The notes: generated from the sequence alone by a model not told the origin. Counted from the first letter of the stretch, positions 31,899 to 39,507 are shown. The stretch is 64,000 bases of DNA from Aquamicrobium sp. (GCF_023954335.1 NZ_JAMLIE010000001.1:1674001-1738000), one strand, 5' to 3'. Numbers and translations: made by a program.

Positions 31899-32642
31899 TC
31901 AACCCGCCGCCAGTTGCTCCAGCCACGCGGCGAAGGCGGCCCCGTCGGCGGCGCGATAGCGCGCGGCGGTCTCGCCCGGCCCGATCTTCAGCGACACGCC
32001 GCCCATGGCGTTGACGACAACGAAGCCTGCCTCGTCGGTGACGTCGTCGCCGGCGAAGAACGGCTGGCGGCTGCGGAACGGCGCTTCGCGCATGAAATCG
32101 GCGATGGCGTCGCCCTTGGTGCGGGCGGAGAGCTTCATCTCGATGACCTTCTTGCCCTCGACCAGCTGGATGCGGCCGTTCTCGCGCGCGAGGTCGATGG
32201 CGAAGGCGAGGCAATCGGCCGCCATCTCCGGCCGCTTGCGATAGTGCAGCGCAACCGATCCCGGCTTCACCTCCGCCAGCAGGCCCGGGCGGCCCTCGAC
32301 GAAGCCGCCGACGAGCGAGGCGAGCCGGTGCTGCGCCCCGGCGTCGATAGGGTCCTGCGTCAGGCTGCCGCCCGCATCGCGCCGCTCCAGCCCGTGGACG
32401 CCCGCCGCCGGCAGGCGCAGCGGGTGGAGCATGGCGTCGAGCTGGGCGATGCTGCGCCCGGAGACGACCGCCACCGCTCCGCCGGCGGCGCGGTCCAGCC
32501 TGACGAGCGCGGCGCGCGTCGCCGGCGCGATGCACGCTGCGGCGGGATCGGCGACGATCGGCGCCAGCGTGCCGTCGAAATCGAGGAAGAAGGCCGTGCG
32601 GGAAGGCGCGAGAACGGCGGTCGAGATATCGGGGATCGGCAA
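31899..32642 (-). CDS. otsB: Trehalose-6-phosphate phosphatase
   Basis: A 247-residue HAD-superfamily phosphatase that releases trehalose from trehalose 6-phosphate. Motif I is FFLDFDGTLAPI (nucleophile Asp), motif II is VVSGRS, and the acidic motif IV is FFAGDDVTDEAGF near residue 195. The start is TTG 32642 with ggag 8 bases upstream; no ATG is available near the expected N-terminus. It is transcribed toward otsA. A GGAAC-N17-CATT variant upstream may be a stress promoter. Together with otsA it gives the complete OtsAB pathway. Confidence 0.92.
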   Translation of the reverse strand: MPIPDISTAVLAPSRTAFFLDFDGTLAPIVADPAAACIAPATRAALVRLDRAAGGAVAVVSGRSIAQLDAMLHPLRLPAAGVHGLERRDAGGSLTQDPIDAGAQHRLASLVGGFVEGRPGLLAEVKPGSVALHYRKRPEMAADCLAFAIDLARENGRIQLVEGKKVIEMKLSARTKGDAIADFMREAPFRSRQPFFAGDDVTDEAGFVVVNAMGGVSLKIGPGETAARYRAADGAAFAAWLEQLAAG

Positions 32643-32669
32643 GGTCGTGCTCCGGCTTTTGTTCCGTCC

Positions 32670-32695
32670 AATGCCCGTCGTCCCGCCCGTGTTCC
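32670..32695 (-). promoter_or_regulatory. Weak EcfG-like element (GGAAC-N17-CATT) before otsB
   Basis: Minus-strand GGAAC 32691-32695 and CATT 32670-32673, spacer 17. The -10 differs from GTT, so the call rests on position and on known stress control of trehalose genes. Confidence 0.4.
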
Positions 32696-32745
32696 GTAAT
32701 ATGTGCCGTGCGGCCCGGCGAGGGAAGCGGGAACGGTGGGAAGCG

Positions 32746-32771
32746 GGAACAATGCCTCGCTCGCGGCGGTT
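32746..32771 (+). promoter_or_regulatory. EcfG-type stress promoter (GGAAC-N17-GGTT) for the SDR gene
   Basis: GGAAC 32746-32750 and GGTT 32768-32771, spacer 17, ending 34 bases before the start at 32806. A second GGAAC at 32730-32734 has no matching -10. Confidence 0.65.
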
Positions 32772-32805
32772 GGGCTGAGCCCATTCCCCAATGAGGAGCC
32801 CGATC

Positions 32806-33789
32806 ATGGACGACATCAAGCAAAGCGACGAGGCCGCGGAGGAAGTAGCGAAGCAGCACCGCATCCAGGCGCAGGTCAATCGCGCCGACGAGGAGCGTGG
32901 CGACGAGGAAGCCGAGCCGAAGGCGATGCAGGCCGGCGCGCGCGCCTATCCCGTGCCGCCGTTTCCGCCCCAGCATCAGGCCAAGCCGGGCGACGAGACG
33001 CTGCTCGAACCGGCGCCGATGTACGACGCCCCGTACTGGCGCGGCTCCGGCAAGCTGGAAGGCAAGGTGGCGCTGATCACCGGCGGCGATTCCGGCATCG
33101 GACGGGCCGTCGCCGTGCTGTTCGCCCGCGAGAGGGCCGACGTCGCCATCGCCTATCTCAGCGAGCACGAGGACGCGGAGGAGACGCGGATGGCCGTGGC
33201 CGACGAGGGCGCGCGCTGCCTGCTGCTTCCCGGCGACGTGACGAGCGAGGCCTATTGCCGCGAGGCGGTGGCGGCGGTGATCGAGGAGTTCGGCGCGCTC
33301 GACATCCTCGTCAACAACGCCGCCTTCCAGTACCACGCCTCGGGGCTCGACGAACTGACGACCGAGCATTTCGACACGACGATGAAGACCAACCTCTACG
33401 GCTATTTCTTCATGGCGCGCGAGGCGGTGCCGCACATGGAGCATGGCGCGGCGATCATCAACACCGGCTCGATCACCGGCATCGACGGCAGCGAGGAACT
33501 GCTCGACTATTCGATGACCAAGGGCGGCATCCACGCCTTCACCCGCGCGCTCGCCGGCAACCTCGTGTCGAAGGGCATCAGGGTCAACGCCGTCGCGCCC
33601 GGCCCGGTGTGGACCCCGCTCAACCCGTCGGAGCGGCCGCCTGAGGAGGTGGCGCAGTTCGGCGCCAAGACGAAGATGAAGCGGCCGGCCCAGCCAGAGG
33701 AGATCGCCCCGGCCTACGTGTTCTTCGCCTCGCCGCAATGCTCGAGCTACATCACCGGCGAGATCCTGCCGATCATCGGCGGCTACTGA
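32806..33789 (+). CDS. SDR family oxidoreductase, YghA-type
   Basis: A 327-residue short-chain dehydrogenase with an unusual charged N-terminal extension of about 85 residues before the Rossmann core, the layout of E. coli YghA and Bacillus general stress dehydrogenases. The NAD site is LITGGDSGIGRAVAVL near residue 92, the catalytic serine is in INTGSITG and the Tyr/Lys pair is in DYSMTKGGIHAF. Start ATG 32806 with aatgaggag upstream. Divergent from otsB, with stress-type promoters on both sides. The substrate is unknown; sugar or aldehyde reduction is likely for this subfamily. Confidence 0.88.
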   Translation: MDDIKQSDEAAEEVAKQHRIQAQVNRADEERGDEEAEPKAMQAGARAYPVPPFPPQHQAKPGDETLLEPAPMYDAPYWRGSGKLEGKVALITGGDSGIGRAVAVLFARERADVAIAYLSEHEDAEETRMAVADEGARCLLLPGDVTSEAYCREAVAAVIEEFGALDILVNNAAFQYHASGLDELTTEHFDTTMKTNLYGYFFMAREAVPHMEHGAAIINTGSITGIDGSEELLDYSMTKGGIHAFTRALAGNLVSKGIRVNAVAPGPVWTPLNPSERPPEEVAQFGAKTKMKRPAQPEEIAPAYVFFASPQCSSYITGEILPIIGGY

Positions 33790-33808
33790 GAGAGTGGAGA
33801 AAACGGCG

Positions 33809-33834
33809 GGAACATTTTCCGCGAAGGCGCGGTT
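33809..33834 (+). promoter_or_regulatory. EcfG-type stress promoter (GGAAC-N17-GGTT)
   Basis: GGAAC 33809-33813 and GGTT 33831-33834, spacer 17, 43 bases before the start of the secreted protein at 33878 and 20 bases after the SDR stop. Confidence 0.65.
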
Positions 33835-33877
33835 AGGCCCGTGTTCACCCACGAAGCAAACGTTGAAGGAGGAAATC

Positions 33878-34276
33878 ATGACTCCCAAACTTCTCATTGC
33901 CGCCGCGCTCTCGCTCGGGCTCGGCACCGGATTTGCCATGGCGCAGAACGACGTGATCCAGCCCGACGCGTCTCCCGCGCCCGGCTCGGAGACCACGCTT
34001 CCGATGGGCTGGGAAGGCCCAATAGGCGATGCGTTCTTCGCCGACCCGGCGACCGGCACCCTGCGCACCGAGGACGAGGTCCGCGCCAACTGGCAGGGCC
34101 TGACCGAGGAGCAGCAGGCCGAGGTCAGGGCCTATTGCGCCACCGTCGACACGGCGGCCGCCGCGCCGCCCGACCAGATGACCGACGACCAGATGACCAC
34201 CGGCAGCATCACGCCGGACGAGGCCAACCAGGTCGCGGCCATCCAGCAGGCCTGCGGGTGGGTCGACGCCATGTGA
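33878..34276 (+). CDS. Small exported protein of unknown function
   Basis: A 132-residue protein with a clear signal peptide (LLIAAALSLGLGTGFAMAQ, cleavage after AMA). The mature part is acidic and contains two cysteines (YCATVD and QACGWVDAM), an arrangement that could form one disulfide in the periplasm. Start ATG 33878 behind gaaggagg. It has its own stress promoter and a terminator 27 bases after the stop, so it is monocistronic. Similar short exported proteins are frequent in Mesorhizobium; no function is known. Confidence 0.8.
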   Translation: MTPKLLIAAALSLGLGTGFAMAQNDVIQPDASPAPGSETTLPMGWEGPIGDAFFADPATGTLRTEDEVRANWQGLTEEQQAEVRAYCATVDTAAAAPPDQMTDDQMTTGSITPDEANQVAAIQQACGWVDAM

Positions 34277-34303
34277 CGGCGCGCAGCCATAAAGGCAGCG
34301 TTC

Positions 34304-34330
34304 GAGGCGGGGTTCAGGCCCCGCCTCTTT
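34304..34330 (+). terminator. Rho-independent terminator
   Basis: Stem gaggcgggg / ccccgcctc (34304-34312 and 34319-34327) with a 6-base loop, followed by TTT. It lies 27 bases after the exported-protein stop and 12 bases before the end of a convergent gene. Confidence 0.8.
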
Positions 34331-34341
34331 CATCTGACCCG

Positions 34342-34863
34342 TCATCTGGAGGGGGTAGTTTTCCGCAACCCATCGATCTTGATGTTGTCGCCGAAATCGG
34401 GGTCCGCGCCGAAAACCGCCGCCCTGACCAGCGAGACGGCGGTGCGCAGGCGGCCGAGGCCGCCCCACAGCTCGGCATCCTCGGGATGGAAGACGATCAA
34501 CCGGATCGCGGGGTCGTCAGGCGTTTCCCACCATGCCCTGTCCGGCATGGCGAACAGCTTGCGGATCGCCGCTCTGTCGTTCGACACCGTGGCGTGGCCG
34601 GTGAGGGCGAGATAGGTGTGGGTGCGGGTATCGGCGAAGGCGAGGGAGACGGTCGGGAAGCGGCGGATCTGGTCGTCCTTCGCGCCGGCCTCGTCGGTCA
34701 GGACATAGATGGCGTTCTCCTCGCGGCGAGGCCGCGCGGCCACGGGCCGCGCGCGCTGGCGTTCCCCGTCCCATGTCGCGAGCATGCAGATGCCGATCGA
34801 TCCGACGATGTCCCACATCGTGCCGATCGCCTCGTCGCGCGAAAGACTGCCGAACCTCCTCAT
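34342..34863 (-). CDS. Pyridoxamine 5'-phosphate oxidase-fold protein, general stress protein 26-like
   Basis: A 173-residue split-barrel flavin-binding protein: MWDIVGSIGICMLATWDG, then RARPVAARPRREENAIYVLT, and ALTGHATVSNDRAAIRKLF. This matches the GSP26/YdaG branch of the pyridoxamine-phosphate-oxidase family, which binds FMN or FAD and is stress-induced in many bacteria, rather than PdxH itself. It is the second gene of an operon started by a 69-residue membrane protein, itself next to a consensus stress promoter. The reaction is unknown. Confidence 0.83.
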   Translation of the reverse strand: MRRFGSLSRDEAIGTMWDIVGSIGICMLATWDGERQRARPVAARPRREENAIYVLTDEAGAKDDQIRRFPTVSLAFADTRTHTYLALTGHATVSNDRAAIRKLFAMPDRAWWETPDDPAIRLIVFHPEDAELWGGLGRLRTAVSLVRAAVFGADPDFGDNIKIDGLRKTTPSR

Positions 34864-34873
34864 GCCGATGCCG

Positions 34874-35083
34874 TCATTCGTAGGGAAGCAGCGCGAGGCC
34901 GGTTCCCACCGCGCCGACCGCGAAGGTGGCGGCGAAGCCCCAAATCATCATGGCGGCGGCGAGCGGCTCGTGGAGGAGGAAGTTCAGCCCGCTGTAGAGG
35001 ATCCCGCAGACGAATCCCGCCGCGAGGCCGAGGCCGAAGCCGCCGGCGAAGTTGACGAGAAGGAAGCGCATCAGGGGTGCCAT
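34874..35083 (-). CDS. Small two-span membrane protein
   Basis: A 69-residue hydrophobic protein with two glycine-rich helices (FLLVNFAGGFGLGLAAGFVC and MMIWGFAATFAVGAVGTGLA). The nearest promoter is a consensus EcfG element whose -10 ends 8 bases before the ATG at 35083, so the message would be essentially leaderless. An internal ATG at 35071 (MRFLLVNF) is an alternative start that gives a short leader. It precedes the flavin-binding stress protein by 10 bases. No function recognised. Confidence 0.72.
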   Translation of the reverse strand: MAPLMRFLLVNFAGGFGLGLAAGFVCGILYSGLNFLLHEPLAAAMMIWGFAATFAVGAVGTGLALLPYE

Positions 35084-35091
35084 ATGCGCCG

Positions 35092-35116
35092 AACCGCCGC
35101 GGGGAGCGAATGTTCC
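35092..35116 (-). promoter_or_regulatory. EcfG-type stress promoter (GGAAC-N16-GGTT)
   Basis: Minus-strand GGAAC 35112-35116 and GGTT 35092-35095, spacer 16. It is unusually close to the start codon at 35083. Confidence 0.7.
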
Positions 35117-35173
35117 CCGCAGCGGCCGGTTCAGGCAGGCAGGACATCGCCGGCCGGATCGGGCGGGCAGTCG

Positions 35174-36352
35174 TCAGCCGATCGGCTCGAAGATCTCCGG
35201 GTTTTCCTCGCCGTCGACGTCGAGCCATCCCGCCAGCCCGCGCTCGACGCGGGAAAGCGAATGGTCGACGAGGACGTAGCGGCCCGGCACCTCGAGCTTG
35301 AACTCGACGATGGTCGCTCCGCCGGCCGGGACCGTCACGGTCTGGACATCGGTCTGCGGCGGCGACGTCACCGAGCCGTTGAGATAGACGCGGTCGAAGA
35401 TCTCACCGATGACGTGGAAGGATGAGACGAAGTTGGGGCCGCCTACGCCGAAGAAGATGCGCACCGTCTCGCCCACCGACGCCTTCAGCGGATAGTGGTC
35501 GGTGAGCGCCCCGACATGGCCGTTGAGGACGAAATATTCCGGCCGCTCATTGAGCAGCTTGTCGTAGCTCTCGGTCAGCGTGCCGGTCGAGCCGAACGGC
35601 TCCTCGGTGTAGATCTCGCCCTGCATGACGTAGAACTCGCGGTCGACTGGCGGCAGCCCGCCCTCCGGCTCGACGAGGATCAGCCCGTACATGCCGTTGG
35701 CCATGTGCATCGCCACCGGCGGTACGGCACAGTGATAGACGTAGAGCCCGGGATTGAGCGCCTTGAAGCGGAACGCCTTCTCCTCGCCCGGCGCGGCCAA
35801 GGTCACTTCCGCTCCGCCGCCGGGGCCGTTGACGGCGTGGAAGTCGACATTGTGCGGCATCCAGCTGTCCTCGTGGTTGCGCAGATGGACCTCGACCGTG
35901 TCGCCGACCCGCACGCGCACGAAGGGGCCGGGCACGGTGCCGTTGAACGTCCAGTAGCGGAAGGTCGCCCGGTCATCGAGCTTGGCCTCCAGCTCCACCG
36001 TCTCCAGATCGACGCGGACGGTCTCCGGCCCGCGCTCGCCGATCGGCGGCGGCACGACGGAAGGATCGTGCGCGATGTCGTTCGCCACCGGCGAGGGCAC
36101 CGAATAGGCGCGCTGGCTCAGGTGCCCCGCCGGCGCGCTGCGCGAGGTGTGCCCGGATGCGTGCATGGCGACGTGGTCGTGCTGCGCAGCCGCTTCCCCA
36201 GCGAGGGCGAGCGATCCGAGCGTCAGGCCGGCGGAGCCGGCAAGGAGCGAGCGGCGGGAAATCGATCCGCTGTTCTCGTCCCCCGTCGCCCTGGCATGGC
36301 TGTCGCTGTCCGCCGTCGGGGTTTGCGGGAATATCGGTCGGTTTTCGGTCAT
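35174..36352 (-). CDS. nirK: Copper-containing nitrite reductase
   Basis: A 392-residue periplasmic enzyme that reduces nitrite to nitric oxide. A twin-arginine signal (SRRSLLAGSAGLTLGSLALA) is preceded by an unusually long polar stretch of about 30 residues. The two cupredoxin domains carry the type 1 copper ligands (MPHNVDFHAV; YHCAVPPVAMHM) and type 2 histidines (HNVDFH and FHVIGEIFDRVYL). Start ATG 36352. No nor, nos or nirV genes are nearby, and I see no convincing FNR/NnrR box. A GGAAC-N16-GATT element on its strand (36397-36421) is a poor stress-promoter match. It may serve nitrite detoxification rather than full denitrification. Confidence 0.94.
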   Translation of the reverse strand: MTENRPIFPQTPTADSDSHARATGDENSGSISRRSLLAGSAGLTLGSLALAGEAAAQHDHVAMHASGHTSRSAPAGHLSQRAYSVPSPVANDIAHDPSVVPPPIGERGPETVRVDLETVELEAKLDDRATFRYWTFNGTVPGPFVRVRVGDTVEVHLRNHEDSWMPHNVDFHAVNGPGGGAEVTLAAPGEEKAFRFKALNPGLYVYHCAVPPVAMHMANGMYGLILVEPEGGLPPVDREFYVMQGEIYTEEPFGSTGTLTESYDKLLNERPEYFVLNGHVGALTDHYPLKASVGETVRIFFGVGGPNFVSSFHVIGEIFDRVYLNGSVTSPPQTDVQTVTVPAGGATIVEFKLEVPGRYVLVDHSLSRVERGLAGWLDVDGEENPEIFEPIG

Positions 36353-36484
36353 CGTTCCATCCTTGATTGCTGATGCCCTGCGCCCCCCAAGGGTCAAATC
36401 TCGTCGCGGCGGCGAAGTTCCTTGTCATGGCCTGCGAAGGCGCGCCGGCATCCCCGCGCCGGGCATTAAATTTCCTTCGCGGCC

Positions 36485-36509
36485 GGAACTTCCCAGCAGG
36501 GTCCGCATT
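36485..36509 (+). promoter_or_regulatory. Weak EcfG-like element (GGAAC-N16-CATT) before the sigma gene
   Basis: GGAAC 36485-36489 and CATT 36506-36509, spacer 16, 47 bases before the GTG start. If real it would be autoregulatory, which is usual for EcfG-type genes. Confidence 0.4.
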
Positions 36510-36556
36510 AAAATTCGAGGGGCGATTGCTCAGCGCGCAATGAGGAGGCCAGCCCG

Positions 36557-37123
36557 GTGCCGGCACTGAAAGAGCAGGACTCCGCAGCCCCGCAGGTGGA
36601 AATAGTCGACTTGATTCCCGCGCTGCGCGCCTTTGCCAGAACCTTCTACCGGGAAACCAGCGAAGCCGACGATCTGGTGCAGGAGACGCTGACGCGCGCC
36701 CTGGCCAGCATCCATCAGTTCCGCCCCGGCAGCAGCATGAAATCGTGGCTGTTCACGATCATGCGCAACGCCTTCTACACGAAGGTCAGGATCGAGACGC
36801 GCGAGGCGCCCGGAGCGGCCGAGTGCGTGTCGCAGCGCCCGGCGGCGGACGCGACGCAGGAATGGTCGGCCCGGGGCCGCGAGATGGAACGGGCGATCCA
36901 GCGCCTGCCCGAGCAGCAGCGCGAGGTGCTGATGCTGATCGGCGTTCTCGGCGTCTCCTACGACGAGGCCGCGCGCATCTGCGGCTGCGCGATGGGCACG
37001 GTCAAGAGCCGGCTCAACCGGGCGCGGCTCAGGCTGCTCGACGAGCTAGGCGAGGAGTCGCCGAACTCCTCCGTCCAGCATGACGAGAGCCATCCGGTCG
37101 GGTCGCTGCAGCGCCCGAGATGA
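36557..37123 (+). CDS. EcfG-type RNA polymerase sigma factor (ECF family)
   Basis: A 188-residue extracytoplasmic-function sigma factor. Region 2 spans about residues 17-85 (DDLVQETLTRALASIHQF; SWLFTIMRNAFYTK). Region 4 spans about residues 115-170 (LPEQQREVLMLIGVLGVSYD; ARICGCAMGTVKSRLNRAR). The wording of both regions is that of EcfG/RpoE2-like general stress sigma factors. The start is GTG 36557 with tgaggagg 8 bases upstream. phyR is absent from the window and the nearest nepR-like gene is at 14005, so this is probably one of several sigma paralogues rather than the core phyR-nepR-ecfG locus. It sits inside the block of genes with GGAAC promoters. Confidence 0.88.
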   Translation: MPALKEQDSAAPQVEIVDLIPALRAFARTFYRETSEADDLVQETLTRALASIHQFRPGSSMKSWLFTIMRNAFYTKVRIETREAPGAAECVSQRPAADATQEWSARGREMERAIQRLPEQQREVLMLIGVLGVSYDEAARICGCAMGTVKSRLNRARLRLLDELGEESPNSSVQHDESHPVGSLQRPR

Positions 37124-37191
37124 AACATCGCCCCGGCCCGTCGCCATGCGCGTCCGGGCCCGGGCGGCAGGCATTCTGATGAGGTGAAGAA

Positions 37192-37383
37192 ATGGTCAAG
37201 CTACCCGAAACCAAGGCACGCCAGGGTCGTCTCGGACGTCCCGTCCTTTTCGTTCTCGTCATAAGCCTGCTTCTGGCGATGGTCGTCTGGTGGGGCGTCG
37301 AACTCTATGGCGACGCCATCGCGCCGGAAGAGCCGGTCGGCAGCGCCCCGCAGGAGGAGCAGCAGCCCGCCGACGCGCAATAG
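37192..37383 (+). CDS. Small single-span membrane protein downstream of the sigma gene
   Basis: A 63-residue protein with a basic N-terminus (VKLPETKARQGRLGR), one membrane helix (VLFVLVISLLLAMVVWWGVE) and an acidic Gln/Pro-rich tail. Start ATG 37192 behind gaggtgaag. It follows the sigma factor by 68 bases on the same strand with no promoter visible between them, so it may be part of that unit. Its size and topology would suit a membrane-bound partner of the sigma factor, but no anti-sigma motif is present and this is only a suggestion. Confidence 0.68.
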   Translation: MVKLPETKARQGRLGRPVLFVLVISLLLAMVVWWGVELYGDAIAPEEPVGSAPQEEQQPADAQ

Positions 37384-37413
37384 GGCCGGCGGACCCACTC
37401 CCGCTCTGCGGCG

Positions 37414-38241
37414 TCAGTCGTAGGGCAGCTTGCCGAGCGCGGAATAGCGCTCGTTCAGGCCGTCGAGCCGCTGCATGTCCGCCTTGGCGAGCCGGATGTC
37501 GAATATGTCGAGGTTTTCTTCCAGATGCTCCCTGCTGCCCGCCTTGGGCAGCGGCACGACGCCGTGCTGGACGTCCCAGCGCAGCAGGATCTGCGCCGGC
37601 GTCTTGTCGTAGCGCTCAGCGATCGTCGCCAACGTCGGGTCGTCGAGCCGCGTCATCCGGGTGAGCGGGCTGTAGGCCTGAAGGACGATGGCGTTCTCCT
37701 CGGCATGGCGCAGCATGTCCTCGCTGTGGCCGAACGGGCTCCACTCGATCTGGTTGACCACCGGCACCACGCCCGTCGCCTCGGCCAGCGCGTCGATCGC
37801 GGCGGCGGAATAGTTGCTGACGCCGATGTCGACGGCAAGGCCGTTCTCCCTTGCGCGGATCAATCCCTGCCAGAGGATTTCCCCCACCCCGTCCTGCGGC
37901 GGCCGGTGGATGAGGACGAGGTCGGCGTGGTCTAGGCCGAGCTCGTCGAGGCTGCGGCCGAGCGCCTCGTAGGCGTCGTCGGTTTCCTCGACCTTGGTGG
38001 TGAGGTAGAAGTCGGGCCGGGCGAGGCCGCTGCGGCGGATGCCTTCGCCGATCCCTTCATGGGTGCCGTAATCGCCGGACGTGTCGATGAGGCGATAGCC
38101 GACCTGCAAGGCGGTCCGGATCGCGTCGGCGGTGTCGCGCGTCAGCTTCCAGGTGCCGAGGCCGATGACGGGAATGGTGTTGCCGGTGTGCAGCATCCTG
38201 TCGCTCGTCTTGTCGAACATCCTGTCGGTTGCCTTGTTCAT
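37414..38241 (-). CDS. Aldo/keto reductase
   Basis: A 275-residue NADPH-dependent reductase of the AKR superfamily. Catalytic residues are visible as YRLIDTSGDYG (Asp, Tyr), TTKVEE (Lys) and LVLIHRP (His), and the coenzyme site is PLPKAGSREHLEENLDIFDI. The length is that of bacterial 2,5-diketo-gluconate or methylglyoxal reductases such as YeaE/DkgB. The start ATG 38241 behind gagaaagg gives an odd 22-residue leader containing a tandem 8-residue repeat (NKATDRMF, DKTSDRML) before the normal beginning, NTIPVIGLGTWKL. It converges on the small membrane protein. Substrate unknown. Confidence 0.9.
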   Translation of the reverse strand: MNKATDRMFDKTSDRMLHTGNTIPVIGLGTWKLTRDTADAIRTALQVGYRLIDTSGDYGTHEGIGEGIRRSGLARPDFYLTTKVEETDDAYEALGRSLDELGLDHADLVLIHRPPQDGVGEILWQGLIRARENGLAVDIGVSNYSAAAIDALAEATGVVPVVNQIEWSPFGHSEDMLRHAEENAIVLQAYSPLTRMTRLDDPTLATIAERYDKTPAQILLRWDVQHGVVPLPKAGSREHLEENLDIFDIRLAKADMQRLDGLNERYSALGKLPYD

Positions 38242-38329
38242 GGCCGGTCCTTTCTCCTTGCATGGGAATGCGAGGCCGCGCCGCGCCTCTCGGGGGAAAG
38301 GCGCGGGCGGTCTTGTCTTAGGGGAATTG

Positions 38330-38527
38330 CTAGCGGTCGCCGCGTTGCTTGAAGGCGTCGCCGAGGGTCCGCTTCTCGGGGTCCTTGAGGTTTTCCCCGG
38401 CGGCATCGCGATCCTCGGCCGGATCGTCCCTGGCGGGCAGGTAGCCGCGCGGCCGGTTTTCGGGCGGCCCTTCCCAACGCGGTTTCTGGTCGCTGGTGCC
38501 GGGCGGGCCGTTCTTCGGTGCGGTCAT
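38330..38527 (-). CDS. Small hydrophilic protein of unknown function
   Basis: A 65-residue highly charged protein (MTAPKNGPPGTSDQKPRWEG at the start; DPEKRTLGDAFKQRGDR at the end) without hydrophobic segments, probably disordered. Start ATG 38527 behind gaaggag. A GGAAC-N16-GGTT stress promoter lies 25 bases upstream. It belongs to the group of short hydrophilic stress-promoter genes in this window (compare 13396, 13602, 17908, 41431). Confidence 0.72.
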   Translation of the reverse strand: MTAPKNGPPGTSDQKPRWEGPPENRPRGYLPARDDPAEDRDAAGENLKDPEKRTLGDAFKQRGDR

Positions 38528-38552
38528 CTCATGTCTCCTTCGCTGGGGAGCT

Positions 38553-38577
38553 AACCGGCAAGCGAGGGAGATGTTCC
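38553..38577 (-). promoter_or_regulatory. EcfG-type stress promoter (GGAAC-N16-GGTT)
   Basis: Minus-strand GGAAC 38573-38577 and GGTT 38553-38556, spacer 16, 25 bases before the start at 38527. It lies between the DUF305 stop and the small gene. Confidence 0.7.
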
Positions 38578-38585
38578 GGGGCTGT

Positions 38586-39071
38586 CTATCGCAGCCGGGC
38601 GCCGATGGTCTCCATCTGCTCGATCTCGCGGCGCTGCGCCTCGGCGATCTCTCCGCACAGGGCGACGAGCTCGGGGTCGGCGAGCCTCGCCTCGCGGCAC
38701 ATCAGGATGGCGCCGGAGTGATGCGGGATCATCGAGCGGACGAACTGGCGGTCGTCGATCAGCCATTGCGCGCGGGTCGCGGCGAAGGCGACGACGAACA
38801 GCACCGTGAAGCCGGCATAGAGCGCGAGGTTGAGGCGCCTGCGGCGATACATGCCGCCCATGGTCGCCAGCATGAGGATGCCCATCGGCGCGACCATCGC
38901 CAGCGCCATGTAGAAGGTGTTGAGGTTGTTATAAAAATCCCGCCACCCGTCGATCATGGCGAACATGACGAGATACATGACGGCGAGGCTGAGCACCATG
39001 TTCACGGCGAACAGCAGATAGGGCCGTCCGTGATGCGCCCCGTGATCCTCGCGCTCGTCGTGATGCGCCAT
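38586..39071 (-). CDS. DUF305 family membrane-anchored protein
   Basis: A 161-residue protein with a His-rich N-terminus (AHHDEREDHGAHHG), three membrane helices (YLLFAVNMVLSLAVMYLVMF; FYMALAMVAPMGILMLATMG; LALYAGFTVLFVVAFAATRA) and a C-terminal DUF305 segment, RSMIPHHSGAILMCREARLA. The HH and M/C positions of DUF305 are thought to bind metal, often copper. Start ATG 39071, one base after the stop of the upstream gene (39073), so it is translated as its partner. Nearby nirK and oxidase genes make copper handling plausible but unproven. Confidence 0.83.
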   Translation of the reverse strand: MAHHDEREDHGAHHGRPYLLFAVNMVLSLAVMYLVMFAMIDGWRDFYNNLNTFYMALAMVAPMGILMLATMGGMYRRRRLNLALYAGFTVLFVVAFAATRAQWLIDDRQFVRSMIPHHSGAILMCREARLADPELVALCGEIAEAQRREIEQMETIGARLR

Positions 39072-39072
39072 G

Positions 39073-39471
39073 TCAGGCCTGCGGCAGCGGCTTTGCCCCG
39101 CCACTGATGGCGGTGGTGGTGATGGAGACCGGATCGCTGGCCGGGAAGCTGTCCTCCAGCCCCTCGTCGAGCTGCTCCTCGAGCGTTTCCGCGTCGAGCT
39201 CCCGGTCGGTCGCGGTCGGCTTCACGTTACGGGACTCGGCCAGCGTCTCGCGGATGATGCCGGCCTCGCGCAGCCGGGCGCTTTCGGCCGCGAAGGCGCG
39301 CGAGGGCTCGGTTCCGGGGTCTTCCTGATGGTTCTCGATGGCGGCCATGCCGTCGAGCGCGGCGCGGATGTTGGCCGCCGCGTCGCCGGTCGCCTGACCC
39401 AGCGCCACCACCAGGATTTCGCGCAGCGCGTTCAGCCTGCCTTCGATTTCCGCATTGGTCAGATCAGACAT
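39073..39471 (-). CDS. Small acidic protein of unknown function
   Basis: A 132-residue soluble protein. The first 45 residues (TNAEIEGRLNALREILVVAL) look helical. The C-terminal part has a conserved-looking acidic segment, TLEEQLDEGLEDSFPASDPV, followed by SITTTAISG. This tail resembles the EDSFPASDPPS motif found in many small proteins of alphaproteobacteria. Start ATG 39471. It has a full-consensus stress promoter 36 bases upstream and runs into the DUF305 gene. No function known. Confidence 0.75.
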   Translation of the reverse strand: MSDLTNAEIEGRLNALREILVVALGQATGDAAANIRAALDGMAAIENHQEDPGTEPSRAFAAESARLREAGIIRETLAESRNVKPTATDRELDAETLEEQLDEGLEDSFPASDPVSITTTAISGGAKPLPQA

Positions 39472-39507
39472 GACATCGCTCCTGGTCGAGAGTTTCGCAG
39501 ACAGCGG

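Noticed and set aside
36353..36480. FNR/NnrR-type box upstream of nirK
   Set aside because: TTGAT and similar half-sites occur but no symmetric TTGAT-N4-ATCAA or TTGCG-N4-CGCAA arrangement is present.
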